A stretch of 64,000 nt of DNA, from positions 69,647,444 through 69,711,443 of the forward strand of contig CM055096.1 in assembly GCA_029204225.1 (NCBI GenBank). Reading direction: 5' to 3'. Positions 10,823 to 22,654 of this stretch are shown here, piece by piece; within the stretch, counting starts at the first letter, position 1; each line of letters opens with the position of its first letter. The notes under the pieces were generated by a model. It was not told where the DNA came from. It saw nothing but the letters and a program-made list of their open reading frames with translations, and made no database searches. The translations under genes were made by a program, and so were the position numbers. Source of the DNA: Diphasiastrum complanatum (Eukaryota; Streptophyta; Lycopodiopsida; Lycopodiales; Lycopodiaceae).

Positions 10823-11630
10823 ATGTTAAAAATTGACAATTGAGGACCTTGAATAGATCTACTACGACCTACATGCATGAGAGATTGCACACTACCAAAT
10901 TACTCTTGATCAACTCAAATTTTGATGAGCTATCAAACACAATTTTGATCCTTGTACACAAAAAGTAATTGTCATCCCAAGTCAAGCAAGTTTCATGCAT
11001 ATCTTTGAAAAAACTAAGTAAATCTCATTATGGAAGATCCAAACAAACACCTTGCTCTCGGGTAGAGAGAGAAAACAAGTGAGGTCTCGAGTAGAGAGAG
11101 AACGCACAAGAGTATGCCAGTCAAAAACTTGAGACAAAATTGACAAGTAAAATGAGACTCTACATCCATATAGTGGTAGCTCGAGCTCCTACTCAATAAG
11201 TCATGTAGTAACCTCTAAACACGATTGGATCCATGATTTGCACCTCATATTTTGATTGGACCCCAAAAGTCAATGTGATGAGGAATTTGACCTATGGTGC
11301 ACTACTTGCCAATTTGCATTCCTACACTCTAGGACATGTGTCCACACCTCATAGGACTCGAGATGAATGTCTAATTGCCTATCCTAATCATGCATTTTGA
11401 TTTGTACAAGTCATGAGGAGATTGAGGCCCAACCTCATGATGACACTTGGCATGATTCTACTTGACTAGCTTTTGCCAACTTTCACATTGCTTTGTAAAA
11501 CAAGCTATTCTAAGGCATGAATTAGCTAATGCAGATAGGCCTACTACTCACACGTGAAAACATTCTCCACACGTGTGATTTGTACATGAAAATGAAAAAC
11601 AATCAAGCTAGCTTTTGCATATTTTTCACA
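10823..11630 (-). repeat. 5' LTR of the small LTR element
   Basis: Runs on the minus strand from TGTGAAAAATATGC (11630 leftward) to ...TTTTTAACA at 10823, directly followed by the primer-binding site. It carries CACACGTG at 11549-11556 and CACACGTGTG at 11568-11577, the palindrome also seen in other LTR families of this window. Confidence 0.75.
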
Positions 11631-12236
11631 TCATTGAGGAGACCAGACATAAACGTGAGAGAGTTTTTTGTTGCTTCGTGAACTTCCATAAAGCCTTTGA
11701 TTCTAATCCATAAAGATGATCCATGATTTGGGCTTCCCGACATACACAGTGCTTGTTGTCATGGCATTACATGAGAAAGTCTTTGGTTGTTTCAATAGTA
11801 ACCTTGGTATTGTCAAAGAGATCTTGAGCACCATTTGGGTTAAGCACGATTGTTCTCTTTTCCCTATTTTTCACTTTATACTAATGAGCTGGAGAGGGTT
11901 ATTGATCGGTGTAGTGGACAATTGGATAGTCTCCATACTTTTTGCACCAACTACGGTTTGAGAGTCAGGATTTCAAAGACCAAGACTATGGTCTTCAACA
12001 CTTTGACGACTTTTATGCAGTGTCAGGAGCTTATATTCGATGGCCAACCATTGGAAATTGTATCATTTTACACCTATTTGGAGATTTTTTTTTTCGGACC
12101 TATCTTCTATATGAGGTTGGCAACTTCTACTAAACTTGAGAAGGGATATTCTTTCCTTGTCCGGTTCAAGAGGTTATGTTTCAAGGTTTTTTTGGAGATG
12201 CTCCAAGTAAGTGTCAGTTTTTTAATATTATTGTGA

Positions 12237-12826
12237 CTCCCACAATCCTATATGCTACAAAGACTTGGTGTACTAGTATTTCTTCTTCAGATTTTTCTTG
12301 CCTGTAGGTCACCACGTTATCATGTATGATCTAAGCTAAGCCCTTAGTTCCACACCAGATCGTCCTTGCGGAGTTTATAGTCACACCACTTCAACTTGAT
12401 GCCATTTTTCAGCTCACTACTTATATTCAATGAGTTATGGAGTTCTCAGTTATAGAAATATGATATTCTCGGCTAGCACTTGTGAGAAATTGTCAGCTAG
12501 TTTGATCTTTTGTATTTGGCAATTGAGGCTAATTTGCATTTTAGACTTAGAGATATATAGCATGGTTGTCAAGCCGACTTATTAACTTATTGGGCTCCAT
12601 GGCTATATTTAACATTGCAATTGTTAAGCACATGGGCTAATTACGTGCTGTACATGTGACATGATCTTCTATTTACCTTGGTCAAAGTTGAGTCGGAGTT
12701 ATCTTTTACACTCCCAGTGTAGTTAGTGCAAGTGTTTGAGACTTTTTTGCAAGCATTTTCAAACACTCACGTCACACTGTCCCCCCCCCATAGCTCTTTT
12801 TTCTAGAAGAGATTTTTCAATGCCAA
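12237..12826. other. LINE 3' remnant and unassigned sequence
   Basis: Sequence after the last clear LINE RT motif. The first 300 bp probably continue the LINE 3' end; a C-run lies near 12781-12789. No gene is seen. Confidence 0.4.
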
Positions 12827-13230
12827 TTGTATCATTAGATTCTTAGTATTTTTATGTATTTCTGTGTCAAAGGGTGGTGAATGTTTTTTTTTTCCCGTGC
12901 ACATGTTTTCAAATATTTGAAGTGTGAGTTTTAATAATTAAAAAATAATTCCATAAAAACGATCCCAATTGATGTAGAAGCAACTTTTTGACGTGGACTG
13001 TACCATTAGAACCACAGAGTCTTACTGCATCTCTGTTTGAAAGGGATGAATGTTTCTTTTGGTGCAAATATATTTTTTTTAAAATTTCTCTCAATAAAAA
13101 TGTTGGCATTTGATAATACCTTTTGATTTTGATTTTTGTGTTGTACTGTTAGAATTGTCCAGTTTTATTGCATCTCTATATCAAAGAACAAGTGTTTTTC
13201 TTTCAGTGCAAATGGTTTTTCCAAAAGAAA
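12827..13230. repeat. Three diverged copies of an 85-bp unit, period about 145-170 bp
   Basis: Units near 12827, 12997 and 13140 share the order T(G)TACCATTAGAA, TTATTGCATCTCTGT, TCAAAGGG, GAATGTTTC and GTGCAAAT. They are well diverged, so the array is old. Confidence 0.65.
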
Positions 13231-15089
13231 AGAAAATTATGTATTTAAAAACTTCGAAAAAAAATGGCTGAGCCATTTCAAACAGCTTGTGTTGAGGGTA
13301 TTTATTGTACATAAATAAATTAGGTACAGGGGTTGTGGCATCTTGCGTGCGTAAGCCCATAGCCCAATGAGCACATATAAAATATTGTCTATGGAATAAA
13401 ATAGACTTGGGCCATGCAAATAAAATAATGTAAAAGGCCCAAAGTCTAAGTTGATGAAGTATTGTTTAAGTTCTAAGTAGTAGTCAAAGTGAAAGTGGTG
13501 GTAGGTGGAGTGTGCTTCTTTGAGCACCTTAGATTTAGTTGTATTTCTTTTGAAGGGTTAGGATTTCAATCCTTCACTCAATGAAGTAGCCAATAGAAGC
13601 AAAGGGGCAAGGGCCTCCTCAAGAATAAAAAGACAACTCTTGTACTCCATTTTTCATGCTAATTGAGAGGAGTAAACTCTACCCCTTTGTGGATTCAAAC
13701 ATCCTCATGTGCTATTGCCTTCTTGTCTAATGCTTTTTATTGAGTTCTGCTACATTCAATGGTTTGATATTTTTTACGGTTGATGTTCTTAATGCTTTTA
13801 CATTAGATTAAGGGCATTAGAAAATGGGCTACCTCCCTCTATCTCCTCCTTCCCTCTCTTTCTCTACTAATGATGATGTAATGTGTGGTTAGGGGATAGG
13901 ATTGAGGGTTAGTGTTAGTTTTGTGGGGAAAGCAACCAAAAGTAGGCAACTAAACATAGTTAGAGACCTATCCTAGTGAATCTAACCTTTCTTGACATGC
14001 GGAGACTGTTTCTGCTATATCTACGACCCAAGAAGTGGGGCCGTTACCAGATATAGCTACTAGTAACTAGTTTAGTTGTTGTTATGGTTGTTTTAGTCGT
14101 TTTAGTCTATTTTTGTGTGTTAGAAGGGATTTAGGAGTAGTTTAGAATAGATTTTACTTCTTTTTGTGTGTTGATCTATTTGAAGCTAGCGGAGAAGATA
14201 TTTGGAGGTAGTGCAGACCTAAGACAGCCTCTAAGAGCTTGACACATCATCACCTATACCAAAAAACCACAAAAAAAAACAAGAAATCTACAATTTTGGA
14301 GAGAAAAGTGAGGAAAAAACCCATCATATTTTGATTTCTCACAATCCACTGGAAGCGAACTCTCGCATGAGTGGCAGTAGCCTGAGGACACTATCCCAGT
14401 CCTGCATAGAAGCATGCGAGAGTTACCTCCTAGTAGTTTTTAAAAAAAATAAAAAAATCCACTAAAATTTAAAAAAATACTTGTAAAAACAAAAAAATGT
14501 TAGAACTGCTCAATAACCTTCGCCACTCCTATTGTAGTTAGATCTCTCTAAAATAAGCTCACAGATGAGTCTGTCAGTTCCAAAAGTCTAGAAAGAGCCA
14601 AAATCCAACCAAAACCCTCGTAGACCTCATTTTCTGGAAATCTTGTTGCAACTAACCCTTGTCTCTCCTACCAAAGCTTTCTCTTGATGAGATTAGCTTA
14701 CAGACGAGACTACGAGAGTTCATCTTGCTCCGGTGAACTTTGAGAGAGCTCCAAGTGCCAAGAAAAAGGCCCACTGAGTTCAGAAAGTCCTTTTACATCA
14801 TGGATCAAGTATGTGAGAGTTAATATGAAGTATTGGTGAATTCTAAAATCACACTAGTAGCCAGTTCAACTAATCAAATCCTAATAGATCTGGGTTGCAT
14901 TCTTCACATCCACCAAGATCTAGTACCCCTAAACTTTGTCGATGGATGAATCTGAGATCATGGATTTGGAAACCAAGCACCAAACCTTCCTAGAGTTGTA
15001 GCCACACAGATTGAAGCAGAAGCAGGACCAGCTGTAATGAACCCCAATGGATCAACCTGTACCTGCATATCCTTGTAGGAAATTTGAAG
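13231..15089. other. Unassigned repeat-like sequence, probably 5' region of a gypsy remnant
   Basis: No gene recognised. The right half has the look of an LTR and leader placed before the gag remnant at 15090 and includes a 12-bp inverted repeat at 14358-14424. No clear primer-binding site or LTR pair was found. Confidence 0.4.
14358..14424. repeat. 12-bp perfect inverted repeat
   Basis: AACTCTCGCATG (14358-14369) pairs with CATGCGAGAGTT (14413-14424) across a 43-base loop. It could form a stem in a retroelement leader RNA. Confidence 0.88.
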
Positions 15090-15480
15090 GGCACCTCGTC
15101 TTGAGATGTTGAAATACGATGGATTGAAAGATCCTATCAGATTTCTTCATATTTACAAACAATCTTGTGAGATCTACAATGAACATACTCATGAGGAGAA
15201 GTTGAAGTTGTTTACTTATGTCATTGGTAGCTGCAGCCCAAGATTGGTTCTTCAACTAGTCGGCTGAGGAAAAGGCCGCGTGGGAAGGGGTTAAAGCGTC
15301 TTTCATCACTCTCTTTAAACCAAGGAAGTTCCTAGAAGACCCGTTCTCCTATTGAGAAAAATCAAGATGGGAAAACAAGAAAGGGTCTAAGACTACATCA
15401 AACGGGTCTGAGAAAGGGTCTGAGACTACATCAACTGACTCGTCTTGAAGCTAAAGACTTGCCCTAATCTTATAGCAAGT
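15090..15480 (+). pseudogene. Ty3/gypsy gag remnant
   Basis: Frames encode KYDGLKDPIRFLHIYKQSC and, after a frameshift near 15230, AAAQDWFF and EEKAAWEGVKASFITLF, the conserved core of gypsy gag (Retrotrans_gag type). It contains at least one frameshift and two stop codons (after WFFN and after PFSY) and lacks zinc knuckle and pol. The right end abuts a copia LTR fragment near 15496. Confidence 0.65.
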
Positions 15481-16186
15481 AAATTTTCAGGAATTACCAA
15501 CTGGATGGATGCCAGCTTACTATGGCCCATCGGGCATTATGATCTATGACCTAATATGCTATCCTAACATTGGACATTGCTGAATTTTCTTAGTATAAAT
15601 AACTGTTCATATTTCTATGTTATTTATTATCATATATCATCTCAGATCATTTTTGAACTATCAAGTATTGAGCATTTCCATTCTGATTTGTTTCTTTTAC
15701 TGAATCAATCTATCTTTTATTGCGTTCAATATCATGTCAGTATGAATGCTTCTCTGTAATTCTTTTGTAACTGATATTTGTCTGATAATTCAATGCTTTA
15801 TGTTTGGCTATGTAATCACTTAGTTGCTAGCGATTTCAAAGTTAGTTGCTAAAGATTAAACATGATTTCTATCACTACTTTTTGTTCAATATTGATAGGC
15901 GTAGTCATGCACAAGAAAGAATGTTTCTTCTGCCGCGCTTACCTACCTCAACTTTGTCAAATTATTTTCTCTTTCATCTTATTACCTCTTTCCAGCATGG
16001 TATTAGAGCAAATTCTTTAATTTGCTATTACCTTTATGATATCAGAGCGATCTGTTATATCATAGCTCTAATACTTAATATCTTTTGCAATATCAAATTG
16101 ATATCATATTTTTCAGTACATAGCATCAGTTTCAGTATCAGAGAATTGATTTTTAATTGTAGCGTAGAGACAGACTGAAGATCCAG

Positions 16187-16753
16187 ATGGATTCTCAAAG
16201 TAAAGCCGATCTTATCGTAGACAAGCTGAATGGATCCAATTATCATTTGTCAAAATTTAAGATGAAGATCTTGCTAATCGCCAACGAGTTGTGGATGTTG
16301 TTACAGCTATCGAAGTAAATCCTAAAGACGACGAAGTCAACTCAAAGTGAAAATTGAAGGATGGTAAAGCTTTCGTGCTTATTATTCTCAATATATCAGA
16401 TACTCAAATTGGCCACATAGTTGAAGCCAAAACTTTGAAAGAAGTTTGGGACATCTGAGCTCACTATATGATGTGATAGACATAGCTACCAAGATACATC
16501 TACGAAGGAAATTCTTCAAACTCAAGATGTCAAATAGTGATTCTCTTTATAATCACATTAACCAGTTTAAAAATCTCTTGCAACAGATGGCCACTGTTGG
16601 AGCAGTCATAAATGATCAAGATGCAATTATGACATTGCTTTCAAGCTTGTCCTCTACATATGAGAACTGGGTGATGATCATATTGACACACTCAAATTTA
16701 ATGCTTACCAGAGTTATCACTATGTTGTTGCAAGAAGATAAGCAAAGAAGTTA
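16187..16753 (+). pseudogene. Copia gag (UBN2-like), broken
   Basis: Starts ATGGATTCTCAAAG at 16187 and gives KADLIVDKLNGSNYHLSKFK, then a frame break near 16310 and KFFKLKMSNSDSLYNHINQF, the typical copia gag core. A near-identical gag start lies at 49261. It ends at TAG 16752-16754; the zinc knuckle region after it is not readable. Confidence 0.7.
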
Positions 16754-16999
16754 GGACACTTCGTCTACTTCTTCATCTCATGCTCTATATGTCAACAAAG
16801 GCTCCAAACGATAGAAACATAAAGGCTCCAAGCAGTTTGCATCGAATCATAAGCCGACTCAAGGTCAAGGATAATCGTCAAATCCACAATCAAAGAAGAA
16901 GATGTTTTGTAGGTATTGCTAGCACATAGCTACATCCTTGGAAAGCAGAATAGGATGCCATTTAGATCAAGTCATAGGCATGCAACAAAAGGTCTGTTA

Positions 17000-17281
17000 G
17001 TAGATGTTCATTCAGATATATGTGGATCTAGGCAAACTCCATAATTGCTAGATGCAAAGTATTTCACTACTTTTATTAACGAATTTTCCAAAAGAACAGT
17101 TGTTTGCTTCATTAAGCAAAAATCAAAGGCTTTCAACAAGTTTCGACAATTCAAAAAGCATGCAAAAAATCAAACTGGCAAAAGAATCAAAGCACTGAGG
17201 TTCGACAATGGGGGAGAATACATCTCCACTAAATTTAAGTACTGTCTTAACAACGGCATTGAACAAGGGTGTGTGAATTGA
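17000..17281 (+). pseudogene. Copia integrase core fragment
   Basis: HSDICGSRQT near 17006 corresponds to the first catalytic Asp block, and KALRFDNGGEYISTKF near 17195 to the second Asp block of the D,D35E core. The Glu block is missing and the frame ends at 17281. Confidence 0.65.
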
Positions 17282-17401
17282 GCACATATCCTTGTAGAAT
17301 AGGGCAAGTTTGAGTTAGGTAGATCAATTTCCAATGACATGCATAAAGTCTAGTTGGTCTAGTATGACATGCAACAATGTTCACAATGTTTAGATTGATA
17401 T

Positions 17402-18068
17402 TGTTAGAATTAAGCAATTTTCACATGGTTTTTTATGTATCTTTTACATCTACGTGGACCCACACGTGTGAGGACCTGTCCACACGTGTGAAATGACACT
17501 TGTAGTATTCAGATCCATTTTGATTAGCTTTCATTTGATTCTAATATGACATCTCCTAAATTATAGGAGTTAGGTCCTAGATTGTAGGAATTTAGAAGGT
17601 CGACACAAACCACCAATGGATGATGTGGCAAACTTGATAGATCTTATTTAAAGTGGATATGGATGAGTACAATGAGCTGTCCCACACGTGCTGGATGCAT
17701 CTTAGAGAGAGATTATGATGATTTTGTACTTGATTCATGATGGATCCATTATTGAGCTAATGATGAGAAACATTGATTTGTGAAGCAATCTTAGTGTTTA
17801 CACTCTCTTAAGCACTTTCTTTGTGGATGAATTCTAAGTAAATGTTTAGTAAACTATTTCTCTGTTATTAGGCCATATAATAGCTGTACTTCACACGTGT
17901 GAAGCCATGGGCCATCATTTTTTATTGTTCTTGCTTGGAAACACAAAGATTGTCAAGTAGAAGCTAGATTTGGAAGCTAGTCTTGATATAGATCAAAATC
18001 CCAAGCTACCAATCACTCTTTGTGATCATTTGTAGATCAAATTCAGTCCTTTACTCTGAAATTTGACA
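17402..18068 (+). repeat. 5' LTR of the full-length copia element
   Basis: Begins TGTTAGAATTAAGC and ends GAAATTTGACA. It contains CACACGTGTG at 17461-17470 and 17481-17490, CACACGTGC near 17683 and the 14-bp palindrome TTCACACGTGTGAA at 17890-17903. Confidence 0.95.
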
Positions 18069-18081
18069 TGGTATCAGAGCC
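18069..18081 (+). other. Primer-binding site
   Basis: TGGTATCAGAGCC directly after the 5' LTR, the usual initiator tRNA-Met site of plant copia elements. Confidence 0.92.
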
Positions 18082-18692
18082 ACGTCAAAGAGCTTAGTTG
18101 ATGATCCAAAAATCTTCATTTTGGTGAAAGCATTGGTGCTAGATTCATTTTGAAGGAGAGCGACCTTTTCTAATAGTTTACTTGTAATGTTGAGGTTCAG
18201 ATTAGTGTGTAAAGTTCAGATGTACTTCTCACACGTGTGAGAGGCTGCTGGAGTTGTCGTTTCACCAAAACTTTGTGTTTTTTCCATATTTGAGCTTCAA
18301 ACAAGTTGTGAAGAGTGAAACTAGTGACGTGCTTATGAAAATCCATTGTTTCCATTATAGATTTGATGAGTAAAGGGTGTTAGAAGCTTATTAAACCTAC
18401 AAATCCTTGAAAGAGAGTTTGAGGCTTATGTTTTTTTTAGTTCAAGAGTGAAACTAAAACCATTCTAAACACCATAGGAAGGCATTGGCACTTCCAAGAA
18501 TCAAATCCAACTTTCTAAGTGAATAGATTGTGTAGAATACACTTTCCTAAATCTTTTTGAGTTCAAGATCATTATAGATCTTGCTTCTTGAGTTTTGTGA
18601 GAGTCAAGAATGTAGCATTGTAGCTAAATTTTGAGAAAGAGTGAAGGGAGGGCCTTTGAATAGTACATTTGTTGTACTTGTTACTAGATATA

Positions 18693-19681
18693 ATGGGCTC
18701 AATTGGAGCCTATCTTCTTGAGGCTGGCGAAAGGCTAAATTCTAATAATTATTCAACTTGGAAAGTAAGAATGGAGTCTCTACTTGTGCTCCAAGATATG
18801 TAGATCTTGTCATAGGAGAGGAAGAAGAACCTCAAGGAGGGCAAGATCTAGTGAGGTACAAAAGGAGAGCTAGACTAGCATTACATTGCCTATAAATGAA
18901 TATTAGTAATGAACTTCTAAAGAAAGTGGCATCTTGTACCTCGGCCAAGGAGGCATGGGACTACCTTAAAGGAATTTATGAATCCAAAAATACCTCTAGA
19001 GTGCTTATGATTAGAAATGAAGTTCTTCAAAGCATTAGAGGGAGTGATGAGAGTGCTCAAGAGTGTGTCTTGAGAATAAAATCTCTCAACAAAGAACTTT
19101 CCATCATTAGTGAGGATATTCATGATGATGAACTTGTTCAAATCATTTTGAATGGTCTTGGAGATGAGTTCTCCAATCCTGTACAAAGCTTTGCTATTCA
19201 AGATGCACTACCTTCCATTGACAAGCTCCATAGTGTGCTTGTGGCCGAGGAGAGTAGGATCCTTCATGTCAAGCAAAGGATTGGATCCTTGAAGTTGCAT
19301 GATGGTGATGAGAAGGCCAACTTCTCAAGAAAAGGAAAGGCAAAGTCAAAGAAGAAGATCCAACAAAAGGAGACCAAAAGTAATGATCAATCATCAAGCT
19401 CCAAAGGTGGAAAGAAGAACAAAGCCAAACTCAAGTGCTTCTTTTGTGGAAAGAAGGGGCACTTTGCAGCCGAGTGTTACAAGAAAAAGAATGCACAAGG
19501 AGAGAGCAAACAAGGCAACCTCACTCTTGAGGAAGATGAGGATGAAGTGGATTCATCCTTAATGGCTTCTACATCAACATCCAACAGCTACTCCAATGAC
19601 GCATGGTGGATTGGTAGTGGGGCTAGTTCCCACATGACATTCCAAAAGGATTTTTTTTCTCAACTCTTGTACCTTTTGTAG
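18693..19681 (+). pseudogene. Copia gag and start of protease, broken
   Basis: ATG near 18693 opens a frame with LNSNNYSTWKVRMESLL; a shift near 18797 and a TAA at 18893-18895 (just before an ATG) break it. From 18896 the frame is open to 19681: gag core to about residue 115, a Lys-rich stretch, zinc knuckle CFFCGKKGHFAAEC near residue 180, and the protease start WWIGSGASSHMT. The catalytic D of the usual D(S/T)GA motif reads G (GGT at 19613-19615). The frame ends at TAG right after, and the protease continues out of frame to about 19995. Confidence 0.85.
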
Positions 19682-19997
19682 GTTGTAAAAAGTCTATTCT
19701 AACAGCAAGTGATCAAGAATGTAGAATAGATGGAGTGGAAACTATTCCCTTAAGTCTTGGATCCTCTAAAAGAGTAGATCTTGATAATGTACTCTAGGTT
19801 CCTACACTCACTAAGAATTTGTTAAGTGTAGGACAATTGATGGATGATGGCTTAGATGTCCATTTTAAGCAAGGTTTTTGCTCCATAATGATGAATAATA
19901 CTTGCATTGTAAAGGGATTCAAGCAAGGAAGGCTTTTTAAGCTAGATGCTAATGTTTTTCTTGGAAGTGTGAACATGGTGAAGGAGGGCTCAATCAA

Positions 19998-21257
19998 GTG
20001 GAGCTTTGGCTTAAGAGGTTAGGCCACCCCAACTTCAAATCTATGGAGATGCTATGCACCAAGGATCTTGCTCTTGGCCTTCCAAAGACACTCTCAAAGT
20101 GTGGAAAAAGATGTGAAGCTTGTAGCCTCTCAAAGGCACACAAGCTACCTTTTAATATCTCTTCCACTAGATCTACAAAAGCATTAGATCTTATTCATAG
20201 TGATGTGCACTCTTTTTCTCAAGAATTTAATGGAGGTGCATCTATGTATGTATCTTTTATTGATGATTACTCTAGATACACTTGGATTGAACTTTTGGAT
20301 TCAAAAAGTAAAGTGTTTGAAGCTTTTGTTAAGTTCAAAACTGTAGTTGAAAATCAACTTGATGCTAGAATTAAAGTATTGAGTGATAATGGTGGAGAGT
20401 ATATCTCCACCAAGATGATAGAGTTTTCTAAATCCAATGGCATTAAAAAAGAGCTTACATGTACTTATAGTCCTCAACAAAATGGTGTAGCCGAGAGGAT
20501 GAATAGAACACTTTGTGAGTGTGCTAAGACTTTAAGGTTAGATGCATCTCTACCTAAGTCCTTTTGGGGAGAGGCTATTATTTGTGGAACTTATTTGTGT
20601 AATAGATTGCCATGTAAGCCCATTGGAGGCATAACATCTTATGAGGCTCTATTTTGTAAGAAGCCGAATCTTAAAGATCTAAGAATTTTTGGATTTACTT
20701 GCTATGTTTTTCAAGCATTAGATACAAGAAAAAAGTATGATCCTACTTTTATAAAGGGGGTCTTTGTTGGTTATGCTGAAAATAGCAAAGGATATAGAGT
20801 CTATAATCCAATCACTAAAAAGATTTTAGTGAGTAGAGATGTTACTTTTGATGAAGGTAACTACTACAAGTTGAATAAGAAAGCTTCTAATCCATCTTAT
20901 GTCAAGGATCTTGTAAGGTTTGAGGAGGAGCCTACATGTGATCAAGATCTTGAAGATCCATCTCAAGATCTGAGGACTCCAAGGAGATCTACAAGAAGGA
21001 AGGTCGAGCCCTCAAGGCTCACCTATGTTGACAAAGGTGAACAAAGGGAAGATCTACATTCACTTACCTCTTACAAGTTTCTAACTTCTATGTTTGATGA
21101 GCCAAGTTGCTTTGAAGAAGCCATGGAGTCACAAGAATGGAGGGATGTCATGCAAAAGGAGTATGATGCTCTTATGGAGAATCATACATGGAAGCTTGTG
21201 TGTGGGATCTTCCTCATGGAAGAAAGCCACTTGAGTGCAAATGGATCTATAGATTGA
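19998..21257 (+). pseudogene. Copia integrase, long open frame
   Basis: A 419-residue frame begins in the GAG-pre-integrase zinc region (LWLKRLGHPNFKSMEML, then CEACSLSKAH) and covers the integrase core: IHSDVHSF (first D), LSDNGGEYIST (second D) and QQNGVAERMNRT (E), so the D,D35E triad is present. The GKGY-side C-terminal region (GVFVGYAENSKGYRVYNP) and a basic linker follow. It ends at 21257 after a frameshift near 21200 at the start of RT. No start codon context suggests independent translation; it was part of gag-pol. Confidence 0.88.
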
Positions 21258-22071
21258 AGTACAATCAAGATGGGAGCATCAACAAACACAAGGCAAGGCT
21301 AGTGGCAAAGGGGTTCTTGCAAACCAAGGGAGTAGATTTTGATGAAACTTTTGCTCCTGTTGCTAAGCTAGTTTCTATAAGGTTGATTATTTCTCTTGCA
21401 ACTACTTTCAATTGGCCTCTATTTCAACTTGATGTGACTAATGCATTTCTCAATGGATATTTGGAAGAGGAGATCTTCATGAGACAGCCCGAGGGCTTCA
21501 TCAAAGAAGATCAAGAGGAAAAAGTGTGTTTGTTGCTAAGAAGCCTTTATGGGCTTAAGCATGCACCTAGAGCTTGGTGACTTTCTTGAACTCTATTAAG
21601 TTTGTTGTAAGTGCTTATGATCCTTCTTTGTACTTAAGATTCAATGACAGTAAGATCATCATTCTCATTTTGTATGTTGATGACATTATCCTTAGTGGAA
21701 ATGATCATAATGGTATACAAGAAGTGAAAGTAGCATTGTTTAGGGAGTTTAAGATGGTGGATCTTGGTAGTCTTCATTTCATATTAGGAATAGAAGTTTC
21801 AAGAGGCAAGGATTTGAGTTTTATTTGTCAATCCAAATATGCTTCTTCTATCTTAGAAAAGTTTGAAATGAAAGATTGTAAAGGAGTAGAAACTCCTATG
21901 GAGCAAAATGTAAAAGTTTCCAATAGTGATGATGAAGCATCCTTTGAGGACATCACACTATATAGGAGACTTGTAGGCTCCTTGATCTATCTTACTATAA
22001 CTAGGCCTGATCTAAGTTATAGTGTAGGTAAACTAAGCCAATCTATGCAAAATCCACTGGTTTGTCATTGA
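21188..22071 (+). pseudogene. Copia reverse transcriptase, two frames
   Basis: Frame one (to 21580) has ECKWIYRLKYNQDGSINKHK, ARLVAKGF, FDETFAPVAK and LDVTNAFLNGYLEEEIFM. A small deletion near 21578 shifts to the second frame (21574-22071) with the catalytic ILYVDDIILSGND box and the LGSLHFILGIEV region. A TGA at 22069-22071 replaces the Trp-type codon expected after VCH before RNase H. Confidence 0.88.
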
Positions 22072-22086
22072 AAAAATGCAAAAAGG

Positions 22087-22647
22087 GTGTTGAGGTACAT
22101 CTCGGCTACCAAGAACTTTGGCATTTTATATGATGGATCTAATTTTGCCTTAAGGGCACATTCGAATGCTGATTTTGCAGGTGATAAGGTGGATAGGAGG
22201 TCCACAAGTGCTTTTGTTACCTTCCTTTGCAATGGCATAGTGTCTTGGCTTTCCAAAAAGCAAGATACTATTTCTTTATCTTCAACCGAATCGGAATACA
22301 AGGCACTAACATCCACAACAAAGGAGATCCTATGGTTGAAGAGGCTTTTGGTGGAGTTGCGAGTCATGGAGGCCGAGGAGCAGCCAATAATATTTTGTGA
22401 CAACCAATCAAGCCAAGCATTAGCAACCAATCCCACATTCCATGTAAGGAGCAAGCACATAGAGATTGCTCACCATTTTGTGAGGGAAAAGGTTCAAGCA
22501 AAAGAGATCAAGCTACATCATGTGTCTTCTTCAGATTGTCTTGCTGATCTACTCACTAAAGCCTTGCCAAAGGCTTCATTTATCAAGTTAAGATCAGCCT
22601 TAGGGGTTGTAGATAGATGTACTATAATTGTATCATGTAAAAATTGA
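22087..22647 (+). pseudogene. Copia RNase H region
   Basis: 186 residues in the same frame as the RT end: RVLRYIS precedes this, then AHSNADFAGDKVDRRSTSAF, STESEYKAL, FCDNQSSQALATNP and RSKHIEIAHHFVR, with the acidic residues of the copia RNase H. It ends 8 bp before the polypurine region and 3' LTR. Confidence 0.88.
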
Positions 22648-22654
22648 GGATGAG

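Larger units (their letters stand above)
9661..11630 (-). mobile_element. Small non-coding LTR retroelement inserted in the LINE
   Basis: The element begins TG (9661) and ends CA (11630) and is bounded by a perfect 5-bp duplication TCATT (9656-9660 and 11631-11635). A primer-binding site on the minus strand (TGGTATCAAAGC, 10822-10811) directly abuts the LTR end at 10823, so it reads on the minus strand. The right-hand LTR spans 10823-11630 (808 bp); only its first 155 bp are clearly repeated at 9661-9816, so the left LTR is truncated or recombined. The interior (about 9817-10809) is AT-rich with no gag or pol, so it depended on another element's enzymes. Confidence 0.82.
9200..12236 (+). mobile_element. 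Decayed LINE reverse-transcriptase region, split by an LTR insertion
   Basis: Left part 9200-9660 encodes, with stops, LINE RT features: an LxSHYTRDIEDLESKL-type linker, IVHPIHQSGD, RPENYRTIMIA and then GQAGFRAHHSVTDRILIL. Right part 11636-12236 continues in the same frame with ETRHKRE and FHKAFDS (motif A region), and later YTNELERVIDRCSGQLDSLH, YGLRVRISKTKTMVF and DGQPLEIVSFYTYL, the thumb side of LINE RTs. The reading frame passes exactly across the insertion when one TCATT is counted once, proving the two halves were one element. Internal stops (for example before CTNIV and after IAM) and a missing FADD-type box show that it is dead. LINEs copy themselves by target-primed reverse transcription. 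Confidence 0.8.
15496..17401 (+). mobile_element. Partial copia element, same family as 47805-52342
   Basis: 15496-15997 matches the 3' half of the LTRs at 48419-49072 and 51680-52342 (GGATGAATGCCAGC and TTAGTATAAATA blocks). A decayed primer-binding site TGGTATTAGAGC follows at 15998. Gag lies at 16187-16753 and a short integrase piece at about 17000-17281. Protease, most of integrase, RT and RNase H are missing, and the right side is cut by the full-length copia insertion at 17402. Confidence 0.75.
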
